Origin: Amedibacterium intestinale
GTDB taxonomy: Bacteria; Bacillota_I; Bacilli_A; Erysipelotrichales; Erysipelotrichaceae
Assembly: GCF_010537335.1 (NCBI RefSeq)
Contig: NZ_AP019711.1
Location: 124,001-188,000, forward strand
DNA: 64,000 nucleotides
Reading direction: 5' to 3'
Positions 17,873-26,446 of the stretch are shown one piece after another. Position numbers and translations under genes: made by a program. The stretch's first letter is position 1. Every line of letters starts with the position of its first letter. The notes under the pieces were generated by a model that was not told the DNA's origin, did not search any database, and saw only the letters and a list, made by a program, of their open reading frames with translations.

Positions 17873-19705
17873 ATGATAGTGTCTTTATTACGGCTGTTGA
17901 TTGCTATTGTTGTGGCGGTATTTGTTGGAAAACTTGTTTCTAAAGTAAAGCTTCCTTCTATTTTAGGATGGCTGATTGCAGGTATGCTTTTAGGTCCACA
18001 TGCATTCGCATTGGTGAATCAGGATATTTTAGATGCGGCATGGTATGAGAACAGTGTCCATATTTTGGAATGTGGTGTAGGTTTGATGATTGGTACAGAA
18101 CTTGTATGGAATAAGATAAAAAAATCAGGAAAATCAATTATCATTACAACTTTAACACAGTCTCTTGGTACTTTCTTGTTTGTATCTTTCGTGTTTGGTG
18201 TTGTCTTTTATATGTCTGATATTCCTTTCTATCTTGCTTTTGTCTTTGGTGGAATTGCTTTGGCTACAGCACCTGCCCCAGCTTTATCCATTGTGCGTGA
18301 ATTTAAAACGGAAGGACCAGTAACAAATACGCTGATACCAATGGCTGCCCTGGACGATATTGTTGGCTGCATTGTATTCTTTACAACGATTGCCATTGTT
18401 GCGGGAAATTTATCTGCAGGAGATCTTCCAGCTTACATGATTGCGCTGGTTGTTATTTTACCTTTGGTGATTGGTGTTGTAGTTGGTTTGCTGGCAGGAA
18501 TCGTATTAAAGAAAGAGAAAGATACAAAGGCAACCTTGATAACTTTGCTTATTATGATTCTTGTGGCATCTGCGGTTGGCTTTATCTTTAATAATTATGT
18601 TCTTCCAAAGCCAATTCTGAATTTCATGCTGATTGGTATGGCATTCTCTGCAACATTTGCAAATATGGTTTCCGAGAAACGCTTGGAACAAATTATGCAT
18701 GGTTTTAATCCTGTTTTGGGTGTGGCAATGATTGTTGTCATCTTAAATCTTGGAGCGCCGTTAGACTATCATTTGATTGCAGGAGCAGGATTGTTTACCG
18801 CAATTTATATTATCGCAAGAGCTTGTGGGAAATATTTTGGTGCCTATTTTGGCTCTTCTATTACCAAGGCACCAGTAACCGTAAAAAAATATTTGGGATT
18901 TACATTGTTGCCGCATTCCGGAGTTTCTTTAGTGTTTACAGGAATTGCAGTTTCTGTTTTGGCAGCACCTGCCCCAGAATGTGCACAAATCGTACAGGGA
19001 ACGATTGCGGCAGCAGCTGTCATTAATGAAATTATTGCGGTCATCATGGCGAAAAAAGGATTTGAATGGTCTGGGGAAATGCAGGGAGGAGAAATTGTTT
19101 CTGTTTCCGATACTGCCTATCCTGTGATTACAATTTCTCGACAACATGGCAGTGGAGGAAGACAAGTTGCCAGAAAACTTGCACAATCTTTAAATATTGA
19201 GTTTTATGATCATGAAATTATTGAAATGGCAGCATCATCAAGTGATATCGATAAAGAATTATTTGATCATGGAGACAATGAGGGATATGGCAGCTTGCAG
19301 TATGATTTAAGCAGTGGTGTTCAAAACTTCTCTTTAAATGATAAAATCTTTCTGCATCAGGCAAATGTGATACGAAATCTTGTGAAGAAAGGACCTTGTG
19401 TAATTGTTGGACGATGTGCTGACTTTGTGTTAAAGGGAAGAAAAAATGTAATCAAGGTCTTTATTTACGCCGATCTTGATGAGCGAAAACAGCGTATAGA
19501 ACATGTGTATAAAGAAGCAAAAGGAAAAGCGTTGGATAAAATTGAGAAAACAGATAAACAGCGAGCTTCCTACTATGAACATTATACAGGTAAGAAATTT
19601 GGGGAAATGACAAATTATGATATGTGCTTAAATAGTTCTTTAATTGGTATAGATGGATGTGTAGATATCATCAAAACCTTATATATGGAAAAAACAAAAT
19701 CATAG
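17873..19705 (+). CDS. Cation:proton antiporter fused to a cytidylate-kinase-like domain
   Basis: 610 residues. Residues 1-390 form a CPA2-type antiporter with about 12 hydrophobic segments, including LPSILGWLIAGMLLGPHAF and the paired-acid helix MAALDDIVGCIVFF (likely the ion-binding Asp-Asp). Residues 415-610 are soluble and match the cytidylate-kinase-like (PF13189-type) family: ITISRQHGSGGRQVARKLA as P-loop region, then FYDHEIIEMAA and CVIVGRCADFVL. Antiporters usually carry RCK/TrkA-N or USP domains in this place. A nucleotide-kinase-like tail suggests nucleotide sensing or phosphotransfer, which is inference. The gene is co-transcribed with the TetR gene. Confidence 0.88.
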   Translation: MIVSLLRLLIAIVVAVFVGKLVSKVKLPSILGWLIAGMLLGPHAFALVNQDILDAAWYENSVHILECGVGLMIGTELVWNKIKKSGKSIIITTLTQSLGTFLFVSFVFGVVFYMSDIPFYLAFVFGGIALATAPAPALSIVREFKTEGPVTNTLIPMAALDDIVGCIVFFTTIAIVAGNLSAGDLPAYMIALVVILPLVIGVVVGLLAGIVLKKEKDTKATLITLLIMILVASAVGFIFNNYVLPKPILNFMLIGMAFSATFANMVSEKRLEQIMHGFNPVLGVAMIVVILNLGAPLDYHLIAGAGLFTAIYIIARACGKYFGAYFGSSITKAPVTVKKYLGFTLLPHSGVSLVFTGIAVSVLAAPAPECAQIVQGTIAAAAVINEIIAVIMAKKGFEWSGEMQGGEIVSVSDTAYPVITISRQHGSGGRQVARKLAQSLNIEFYDHEIIEMAASSSDIDKELFDHGDNEGYGSLQYDLSSGVQNFSLNDKIFLHQANVIRNLVKKGPCVIVGRCADFVLKGRKNVIKVFIYADLDERKQRIEHVYKEAKGKALDKIEKTDKQRASYYEHYTGKKFGEMTNYDMCLNSSLIGIDGCVDIIKTLYMEKTKS

Positions 19706-19715
19706 AAAATACTAT

Positions 19716-19741
19716 AAAAAAAGTGCCATTTGGCACTTTTT
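19716..19741 (+). terminator. Rho-independent terminator
   Basis: AAAAAGTGCCA-TT-TGGCACTTTTT follows the antiporter fusion gene. Its symmetry also serves the convergent gene at 19751. Confidence 0.9.
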
Positions 19742-19750
19742 AAATGTTTC

Positions 19751-20632
19751 TTAAGCTTTCTTTTCACTGAATTTTTTCAATAGCTGCAACCCATAAATAA
19801 TAACTCCGCCAATGACAAACCATAGAATACTGAAAGTTTCAAAACTTAATGGATCTTTTGGCGTTTCTAATGTCATTGGTCCCATGATAATTGCATAGAA
19901 AGAACCAATCATCATACCGATAATCAAAAAAATCATAATAGGACGATGTTTATCCAATGCCCATTTGATGATGCGAACAACACTGGCAGCACCGGTTAAA
20001 ATACCCAAAGCAAATACGATTAATATTGGTAAGTAAGCAAAATCAAAAGTAATTACACTTTTTACAGCACTGATAATAGGAACATATAATCCAAAAATCA
20101 AGAGTAAGGTAGAACCGCTGATACCTGGAAGTACCATGGCACTGATCGCAAACATTGCCGCAATAAATACATAGATAATCAAACCGATATTTAATACGGA
20201 AAGATTAATGGAAGTCCCTTGTCCACTCATAGGATTGAAATACGTAATTAGCGCAACAATCGCAACACCTGCAATACCTGCCGCAATTGTGGAAGGTTTA
20301 AAAATCATGCTTTTTTTCTCTTCCTTGATGACAAGAGGAATCGCAAATAGGATAAATCCCATAAACAAAGAGCTGATTTCATAAATTTTTGTATCAAAGA
20401 TACTAGCCAGTACACTAACAGCACTCACAAATCCGATAACCCATCCAATACCAAGTTTCATCAGAAATATCAATGCTTCTTTCTTTTTCTGCATGTTTCC
20501 AGATATTAAATCATCGATGGAAGAAATAAATTTATCATAAAAACCAAGAAGAAATGCAACGGTTCCTCCAGATACACCGGGAACACTGTCCGCAAGTGCC
20601 ATACAGAAACCACGAATAAGGTTCATGATCAT
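19751..20632 (-). CDS. DUF368 (PopT-type) membrane protein
   Basis: 293 residues with about eight hydrophobic segments. The N-terminal family motif is ALADSVPGVSGGTVAFLLGF, and an inverted repeat of it, MVLPGISGSTLLLIFGLY, lies near residue 165. DUF368 proteins have been described as undecaprenyl-phosphate flippases that recycle the cell-wall lipid carrier. The inverted-repeat topology agrees with that. ATGs at 20632 and 20626 are both possible, after AAAGGCGG. It appears monocistronic. Confidence 0.88.
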   Translation of the reverse strand: MIMNLIRGFCMALADSVPGVSGGTVAFLLGFYDKFISSIDDLISGNMQKKKEALIFLMKLGIGWVIGFVSAVSVLASIFDTKIYEISSLFMGFILFAIPLVIKEEKKSMIFKPSTIAAGIAGVAIVALITYFNPMSGQGTSINLSVLNIGLIIYVFIAAMFAISAMVLPGISGSTLLLIFGLYVPIISAVKSVITFDFAYLPILIVFALGILTGAASVVRIIKWALDKHRPIMIFLIIGMMIGSFYAIIMGPMTLETPKDPLSFETFSILWFVIGGVIIYGLQLLKKFSEKKA

Positions 20633-20758
20633 ATTCTTATACCGCCTTTCATAATAATCTTATTATACATAAAAAAAAGAATATGCCAATGCCTGATATG
20701 TTAAAAAACTGTAAATTTATGAAGAAAATTACATAGTATAAGAAGAAGGGGAGAGAAA

Positions 20759-21325
20759 ATGGCAATAAAAATTTTTGTAGACCAGGGACATAATCCTGGA
20801 AATATCAATGCTGGGGCAAGTGCAAATGGATTAGTAGAAAGTGAAGTGACCTATTGGGCAGGTATTTATTTGGCAGGTTTTTTGCGCGTAGATCCGCGTT
20901 TTGAAGTTATGGTATCACGTCCCTATCCAGATACTGTATTAGGAAATGATACTCCAGGCAGTTTACGTGAAAGAGTAGAAATGGCGAATGAGTGGCCTGC
21001 GGACTATTTTATTAGCATACATGCAAATGCGAATGAAAATCCGCAAATCAATGGGAGTGAAGTCTATGTTTATGAAAGAGATAGTATTGCATATGATTTA
21101 GCACAAAAAGTTTTACGATCTATGGTAGAAGTGGCAGGGACAAAGGATAATCTTGTACGTGTTAATCCTTCTTTGTATGTGCTTAGAAGAACGCAAATGC
21201 CAGCGATTTTGGTGGAATTGGCATATCTTACCAATGTTGAAGATGCAGATAAATTAAAGTGCTGTCTGTATGGCTTTTCCTATGGAATTTATCTTGGAAT
21301 ATTAGATTATTTTGGTTTTCTATAG
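20759..21325 (+). CDS. N-acetylmuramoyl-L-alanine amidase (Amidase_3)
   Basis: 188 residues, a bare Amidase_3 catalytic domain. Zinc ligands are His in VDQGHNPG, Glu in LVESEV and His in ISIHANANE. The catalytic Glu is in ILVELAYLTN. It cleaves the amide bond between MurNAc and the peptide stem. There is no signal peptide, anchor or binding domain. It may act inside the cell, leave by a non-classical route, or resemble small CwlD-like enzymes. Start after AAGGGGAG. Confidence 0.9.
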   Translation: MAIKIFVDQGHNPGNINAGASANGLVESEVTYWAGIYLAGFLRVDPRFEVMVSRPYPDTVLGNDTPGSLRERVEMANEWPADYFISIHANANENPQINGSEVYVYERDSIAYDLAQKVLRSMVEVAGTKDNLVRVNPSLYVLRRTQMPAILVELAYLTNVEDADKLKCCLYGFSYGIYLGILDYFGFL

Positions 21326-21371
21326 ATGAAAAGTGCTATAATAAAACTAGATAAAACAGGAGGTATTCATC

Positions 21372-21650
21372 ATGAAAGCGAAAGGAGAAAAAATATCCAC
21401 CAATGCGAAACTTATTAAAAAGAATCAACAGACATTTGAGGATTTAGCTTCTGGAAAAGGTATTCCAATTCCTAAAGAATTATATGAACTTGTGTTTGAA
21501 ACAAAGGATGGAACGATTTCTTTTACTGTAAGTGAATATGAATATCATGTAGTAAATGAAAAAGATGAAGCACAACTTACCTATATTCCTCATAAACATT
21601 ATAATGAATTGATAAGCTTTGGTGATAAAATTAAAGAATTTACTATGTAA
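21372..21650 (+). CDS. Small conserved-looking protein, function unknown
   Basis: 92 residues after a strong AGGAGG. It is mostly charged, with a lysine-rich N-terminus (residues 1-17) and a predicted beta-rich core (ELVFETKDGTISFTVSEYEY) ending in HKHYNELISFGD. There is no signal peptide or membrane segment. I do not recognise the family. A DUF2500-like beta domain is conceivable from the 'ETKDG...F.V....Y' rhythm but is not supported further. It lies 46 nt after the amidase gene. Confidence 0.65.
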   Translation: MKAKGEKISTNAKLIKKNQQTFEDLASGKGIPIPKELYELVFETKDGTISFTVSEYEYHVVNEKDEAQLTYIPHKHYNELISFGDKIKEFTM

Positions 21651-21681
21651 AACAGTTATGTCTATTTTCATGCACAAAAAA

Positions 21682-21703
21682 AGAGTCTTTATTTAAAGAC
21701 TCT
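21682..21703 (-). terminator. Terminator of the tRNA-Glu/tRNA-Asn transcript
   Basis: AGAGTCTTT-ATTT-AAAGACTCT. A run of seven U follows only when read on the minus strand, downstream of the two tRNAs. Confidence 0.85.
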
Positions 21704-21714
21704 GATTTATTAAA

Positions 21715-21790
21715 TGGCGCCTAAAACAGGACTCGAACCTGTGACCTGCCGGTTAACAGCCGGATGCTCTACCTACTGAGCTATTTAGGC
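21715..21790 (-). tRNA. tRNA-Asn (anticodon GTT), CCA encoded
   Basis: Acceptor arms GCCTAAA/TTTAGGC, anticodon loop CTGTTAA, T-loop GGTTCGAGTCC, and an encoded 3' CCA. Confidence 0.97.
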
Positions 21791-21792
21791 AA

Positions 21793-21868
21793 TGGTGACG
21801 CGTACGGGATTCGAACCCGTGAATGCATGCGTGAAAGGCATGTGAGTTAACCGTTTCTCCAACGCGCC
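21793..21868 (-). tRNA. tRNA-Glu (anticodon TTC), CCA encoded
   Basis: Acceptor arms GGCGCGT/ACGCGTC with one G-T wobble, anticodon loop CTTTCAC, T-loop GGTTCGAATCC, and an encoded CCA. Upstream neighbour of tRNA-Asn in the same transcript, 2 nt apart. Confidence 0.96.
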
Positions 21869-22026
21869 ACTTATTTATTTCACCAGCTTTTCGCTTGGTG
21901 CCTGTATATAATACCATCGACTTATCATACTGTCAACATATTTTTTAAAAAAATATAAAAAATTATTTTTTTTATTTTACGAATTCGTTATAATAGGAAT
22001 ACCTTATAAATGACAGGAGGCAAGTT

Positions 22027-23025
22027 ATGAAAAAAATCTTATTTTTAACAACTGGAGGTACGATTGCCTCTAGTGAAAGTGAAGAGGGTTTGGTTCCTTC
22101 TTTGACAAGTTCAGAGTTATTAGGGTATTTGGGTACTCATCAGCAAGAGGCATTGGTTGAATGTGAAGATTTATTGCATTTAGACAGCAGCAATGTACAG
22201 CCTGAAGAATGGATCTTGATTGCGAGAAGAATTGCAAAAGCTATAAAAGATTATGATGGGATTGTCGTTACTCATGGAACAGATACATTGGCGTATACAG
22301 CAAGTGCTTTATCTTTTATGTTAGAGAACTTGCCTGTTCCAGTTATTATGACAGGATCTCAGCTTCCCCTTGAACATCCTTTAAGTGATGGAGTAGACAA
22401 TATTCGCTGCTCTTTTGCAGCAGCACTTCAGGATGGCTTGAAAGGTGTATATGTATGTTTTAATCGTCAGTTAATATTAGGAACTAGAGCGGTAAAAGTG
22501 CGCACAATGAATTTAAATGCATTTGAAAGTGTAAATGTAGAACCTGCAGCTATTTTAAATGCGAAAGGTATGGAATTTCATGAAGATTTATTAATTCGTT
22601 CTAAAAAAGAGTTTCATTTAGCGGATACTTTATGTAAGAAAGTTTTCTTATTAAAGCTTACACCGGGATTAAATCCAGAAATCTTTGATATGCTTTCTTA
22701 TATGGGATATAAAGGAATTGTTATTGAAGCATTTGGTGCTGGCGGCATGCATTTTGAAAGAAGAGATTTAGTATCAAAACTGGAAGAAATGGCAAAACAG
22801 GGAATCAGTGTTGTAGCATGCAGTCAATGTTTATATGAACACAGTGATTTTACGATTTATCAAACAGGACAGAAAGTTTTGCAGCAGGGCGTTATTCCGG
22901 CATGGGATATGACAAGTGAGGCAGCACTTGCAAAACTTATGTGGGCACTTGGTAAAACAACAGATAGAGAAGAAGTGAAAAAACTGTTTGAAACGAATTT
23001 TGTGAATGAAATTACACTGATATAA
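22027..23025 (+). CDS. ansA: L-asparaginase, type I
   Basis: 332 residues. It hydrolyses asparagine to aspartate and ammonia. The first active-site Thr is in LTTGGTIASS near residue 12. The second motif is VTHGTDTLAYTASAL, with its Thr-Asp pair. There is no signal peptide, so it is the cytoplasmic type. Length fits the AnsA group. TATAAT lies at 21989-21994 and GACAGGAGG precedes the start. A DUF1836 gene follows after 38 nt and may be co-transcribed. Confidence 0.94.
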   Translation: MKKILFLTTGGTIASSESEEGLVPSLTSSELLGYLGTHQQEALVECEDLLHLDSSNVQPEEWILIARRIAKAIKDYDGIVVTHGTDTLAYTASALSFMLENLPVPVIMTGSQLPLEHPLSDGVDNIRCSFAAALQDGLKGVYVCFNRQLILGTRAVKVRTMNLNAFESVNVEPAAILNAKGMEFHEDLLIRSKKEFHLADTLCKKVFLLKLTPGLNPEIFDMLSYMGYKGIVIEAFGAGGMHFERRDLVSKLEEMAKQGISVVACSQCLYEHSDFTIYQTGQKVLQQGVIPAWDMTSEAALAKLMWALGKTTDREEVKKLFETNFVNEITLI

Positions 23026-23063
23026 GGTTTCAAACAATAGGTATTAGGAAAGCAGGTGAAAAT

Positions 23064-23558
23064 ATGGATAAGAAAAGTATTTTTGAAGATTTCCATTGTC
23101 CGCGCTGGGAAGAACTTCCTCAAATGGATTTATATATGGATCAGCTAGTTACTTTGCTGAATGGATATCTTACCCCATTTACAACAGAGAAACAGGGAAA
23201 GAAGATTACAAGTACGATGATCAATAACTATGTAAAACATGGAATTGTACATGCGCCTGTGAGAAAGCGTTATACAAAAGAACATGTTGCCTATCTGATT
23301 GTGGTGTGTATTTTGAAGTCTGTATATTCATTAGAAGAAATCAGTACTCTGATACAAGTACAGATAGAAAAATGTCCACAGGAACTTGCGTATAATTATT
23401 TCTGTACAGAATTGGAAAATTGTTTGTCCTCTATTTTCAAGTGTGAAGAAATACAGCATATTCCAAGTGAAAATGTATCTGCATCAGAGGTCGTGCTAAT
23501 ATGTAATACATTACAATCTGTCGCATATACAGTTTATGTAAGAGAGGTTTTAAAATAA
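23064..23558 (+). CDS. DUF1836 domain protein
   Basis: 164 residues. The core PRWEELPQMDLYMDQL, then KKITSTMINNYVKHGIV and KRYTKEHVAYLIVVCILK is the DUF1836 signature. It looks like a MerR-like helix-turn-helix followed by a helical half. It is probably a DNA-binding protein, but no target is known. It lies downstream of ansA and ends at a strong terminator (23569-23606). Confidence 0.85.
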   Translation: MDKKSIFEDFHCPRWEELPQMDLYMDQLVTLLNGYLTPFTTEKQGKKITSTMINNYVKHGIVHAPVRKRYTKEHVAYLIVVCILKSVYSLEEISTLIQVQIEKCPQELAYNYFCTELENCLSSIFKCEEIQHIPSENVSASEVVLICNTLQSVAYTVYVREVLK

Positions 23559-23568
23559 ATTGGATATT

Positions 23569-23606
23569 AAGCAATGCAGGAACTCTAAATGCTGCATTGC
23601 TTTTTT
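23569..23606 (+). terminator. Terminator of the DUF1836 gene
   Basis: AAGCAATGCAG pairs with CTGCATTGCTT across 12 nt, followed by TTTTTT. Confidence 0.9.
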
Positions 23607-23680
23607 CTAAGCAGTGAAAAAAACGCCATAATAGAAAGTGATGATTACATGATTCACTAGAAAAATAAGAATTGATAATA

Positions 23681-23740
23681 TAAAAAGCAGCACTTGTCAC
23701 TGGCTGCACTTCATAAGAAGCAAAATTCTGTGCTGCTTGT
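23681..23740 (-). terminator. Terminator of the fluoride-controlled antiporter gene
   Basis: On the minus strand AGCAGCAC pairs with GTGCTGCT, followed by TTTTTAT. A small inner stem lies in the loop. Position is right after the antiporter stop. Confidence 0.7.
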
Positions 23741-23746
23741 TTTTTA

Positions 23747-24961
23747 CTATATAGTATGTGTTACACTTGGTTCATCGCTTTTGGACAATAATTTTTTATA
23801 AGCAATATCTATGCACAGTGCACCAAAAGGAGCTGTTATTAAAATTGCAGTTACTGCTACTGTTAATACTATATTTCCGCAAGATAACCCCATTGCCAGG
23901 GGGACACCTCCGATAGCTGCCTGTACAGTTGCTTTTGGGGTATAAGCAATCATGCAGAACATTCTTTCTTTTAATGTAAGTTTTGTTTTTAATAAGCATA
24001 AACATACGCCAAGCATTCGAAATACAAGGACACCTAAGATTAAAATGATCGATAAAACACCTGCACTTACGGCATATTTTATATCCAGCGTAGCGCCAAC
24101 TAAGACAAACAATACGATTTCGGCAACAACCCATAGTTTGTTAAATTTCACAGACAATCGATGGGCTACGATATCACGTTTCTTTTGCAAAGCGATTCCG
24201 ATTGCCATGATGGCAATCAAAGAAGCAAAGGGAATAATACTGGAAAATTTATCTTCAAATGTAACCAAAAGAAAAGATATGCATAAAAGGATGATTACTT
24301 TTGAAGTGTCTCTTATATGAATCTTTTTAAAATAAATTGCAAGAATTGTTCCAATAAGCAGCCCTATAAGAATTCCTGAAACAATCGAAAGAGGAATATT
24401 CACAAAACTTCTAATAGATATATCATTTCCCTGTGCCAATCCTGTAAATGCGCTAAACATTACGATGACAAATACATCATCAACAGAGGCACCAGCAAGT
24501 ATGAGCTGTGGAATACTATGATTTACTCCATATCCTTCTTCCATGAGTTTCAACATTTTAGGGACAATGACTGCTGGAGAAACAGCCGCAACAACGGCTC
24601 CCATGATGGCTGCATCCAAAATCGAAATTCCTAATAATTTGGGTGCTAATAAAACCATTCCCAACATTTCAAAGCAGGCAGGAACAAAACACATGAGTAT
24701 GGCAGGACGTCCTACTTTTTTTAAATCATTTACATCTAAAGAAAGACCTGCTCTTGTTAAAATGATGATGAGTGCGATGCGTCGCAAATCTGAAGATATG
24801 TTTAAAATAGAATCATCAATCATATTAAGAGAATATGGGCCAAGAATGATTCCTGTTAAAAGCATTCCCATTAAACTAGGCAAGTGGATCTTTTTACATA
24901 TCCATCCCATAAACATTCCCATCAATAAAATCATCGAAATACTGATCAGCATAAAATTCAT
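23747..24961 (-). CDS. Na+/H+ antiporter-like protein under fluoride riboswitch control
   Basis: 404 residues with about 12 hydrophobic segments and no cytoplasmic regulatory tail. Typical antiporter features are LPSLMGMLLTGIILGPYSL near residue 30, the acid pair in LAGASVDDVFVIVMF (helix 5 region) and KATVQAAIGGVPLAMG. Its 5' leader (24987-25085) is a fluoride riboswitch with an intrinsic terminator. Antiporter genes are a known minority class of that riboswitch's regulon, beside crcB and eriC-F. A role in fluoride or acid tolerance is therefore likely. ATG follows CAGGAGG. Confidence 0.88.
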   Translation of the reverse strand: MNFMLISISMILLMGMFMGWICKKIHLPSLMGMLLTGIILGPYSLNMIDDSILNISSDLRRIALIIILTRAGLSLDVNDLKKVGRPAILMCFVPACFEMLGMVLLAPKLLGISILDAAIMGAVVAAVSPAVIVPKMLKLMEEGYGVNHSIPQLILAGASVDDVFVIVMFSAFTGLAQGNDISIRSFVNIPLSIVSGILIGLLIGTILAIYFKKIHIRDTSKVIILLCISFLLVTFEDKFSSIIPFASLIAIMAIGIALQKKRDIVAHRLSVKFNKLWVVAEIVLFVLVGATLDIKYAVSAGVLSIILILGVLVFRMLGVCLCLLKTKLTLKERMFCMIAYTPKATVQAAIGGVPLAMGLSCGNIVLTVAVTAILITAPFGALCIDIAYKKLLSKSDEPSVTHTI

Positions 24962-24986
24962 CCTCCTGTTTCATTGATTAAGACGC

Positions 24987-25085
24987 AAAAAAAGCTGATA
25001 ATTTCTGCGTCAAAAAAAGGCAGAAGTCATCAGCTAACATTAGCGGTTTTAGTTTATACAACTAAGGGAGAACTTCATTCCCACT
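24987..25085 (-). ncRNA. Fluoride riboswitch (crcB motif) with overlapping terminator
   Basis: Minus strand. The 17-nt 5' part GGGAATGAAGTTCTCCC matches the conserved first stem and loop. An extra small hairpin (TTAGTTGTATAAACTAA) follows. Then come AACCGC and the conserved GCTGATGACTTCTGCC. The pseudoknot GAAGT/ACTTC is intact. The last segment of the aptamer is also the 5' arm of a terminator: GCTGATGACTTCTGC pairs with GCAGAAATTATCAGC, followed by seven U (24987-24993). Fluoride binding should block the terminator and turn the antiporter gene on. Confidence 0.93.
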
Positions 25086-25090
25086 GCAAA

Positions 25091-25120
25091 ATCATAACAA
25101 AAAGAATTATCATTTGTCAA
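25091..25120 (-). promoter_or_regulatory. Promoter of the fluoride riboswitch transcript
   Basis: On the minus strand TTGACA (25115-25120) and TATGAT (25091-25096) are 18 bp apart. Transcription would start at the first base of the aptamer region. Confidence 0.85.
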
Positions 25121-25190
25121 CGTTTTTTGAAATTCCCTTTTTATGCAAGTGTCTATAAAACTTATTTTTATATAGATAACCTGCAAAGAT

Positions 25191-26249
25191 TTAATTGTCT
25201 TCTTCACTAGAATACTGTTTTAATAAAGTCTGAAAATCTTTGTTGTTTTTTAAAAAGGCAGTTTCTTCATCGTCTTTTATGGATTGCAGAATTGTTTTTT
25301 GCATTTTTTTTGCAAAAGTTGAATCCTGTTTTTTCACTTCTATCATACGATACAATGGAGAGGTGCTGATATCTTTAACATGTGTGAAAGATTTCAACAT
25401 GGGAATTAAAACCTGCATACATTTCATAGGTTTTTTATAAGCGGTGTATAGCTGAAAGAGTGGAAGATAGGAAATATACTCCCATAAGTCCAGTACTTCT
25501 GCATTCTTTTTCGCAACCTCTGCGATATAAAAGCTATCTTCTTCCTGCTTTGTTTTAATGGCGATATCCAAAAGAGTTAACAGCGTAGTCTGTATTTCGT
25601 TTGCTTGCATTAATAAGTTTTCCTGTGTGATCTTCTGTGCTTTTTCATAGTTTCCTTTTGCCATGTATAATTGTATTTGTTTCTGTTTTTTATCTACAGG
25701 TTGTTTATCCGGAATCATTTGCAGCATTTGTTCTGCTTTTTCATAATCTTTCTGATTGATATATTTGGAAATTAGCATGGAGCGTGCCTGCTGCTGAATA
25801 GAAATGTTGCTGGAATGCAGTACACGTTCATATAAAGACTCGATTGTCTCTAGTATTTCTTTTTCTGGTTTTGGTTTCTCCATCATATACATGCCTTGTA
25901 AAAGTGTTGCGCAGGAAAGAATAAGAAGATCACAGGAAGGGAATTCTTTTACTTTCTTCATTGCACATGTATATGCATTATGAAAACCTTCATTATCATA
26001 TAATTCAGATACATGATTCATGAAAAGGGCAACTTCCTGTTCGCTTAAATCCTCTTGAAACGATAATAACGTATTTAAATCGGTATCTAAAAGTCTTGCC
26101 AGAGGAGGAAGAAGGGTGATATCTGGAAATGAAGTTCCCTTTTCCCATTTGTTGACAGCAGGAGTACTAACTCCAAGAAATTGTGCTATTTGTTCCTGTG
26201 TGAGATTTTTTTCAAGTCTTCGCTTTTTTATGATTTCATGCATTTTCAT
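25191..26249 (-). CDS. XRE-family regulator with TPR-like C-terminal region
   Basis: 352 residues. The N-terminal helix-turn-helix (residues 5-60) reads RRLEKNLTQEQIAQFLGVST and PAVNKWEKGTSFPDI. Residues 75-330 are all-helical with regularly spaced helix pairs (YEKAEQMLQMI, YEKAQKITQENLLM), consistent with TPR-like repeats. Regulators of this layout often sense a peptide or protein partner through the repeats. That is family knowledge, not shown here. ATG follows AAAGGAG. The malic enzyme gene is divergent. Confidence 0.85.
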   Translation of the reverse strand: MKMHEIIKKRRLEKNLTQEQIAQFLGVSTPAVNKWEKGTSFPDITLLPPLARLLDTDLNTLLSFQEDLSEQEVALFMNHVSELYDNEGFHNAYTCAMKKVKEFPSCDLLILSCATLLQGMYMMEKPKPEKEILETIESLYERVLHSSNISIQQQARSMLISKYINQKDYEKAEQMLQMIPDKQPVDKKQKQIQLYMAKGNYEKAQKITQENLLMQANEIQTTLLTLLDIAIKTKQEEDSFYIAEVAKKNAEVLDLWEYISYLPLFQLYTAYKKPMKCMQVLIPMLKSFTHVKDISTSPLYRMIEVKKQDSTFAKKMQKTILQSIKDDEETAFLKNNKDFQTLLKQYSSEEDN

Positions 26250-26446
26250 ATATCGTTCTCCTTTTTGTTTTCTATATTTATATTATAAAGGGTATGTGTA
26301 GATATACAATTGCATTATATTTAACTTTTCTTTTAGAAATTTAACGTATAGTAAATTTTCTCTATATTATATATAGATGACTTTGTATGCTTTTACACGA
26401 ATAGAAAACGTGATAAAATAAAAAAGAACAAAAGGAGTAGAGAGAT

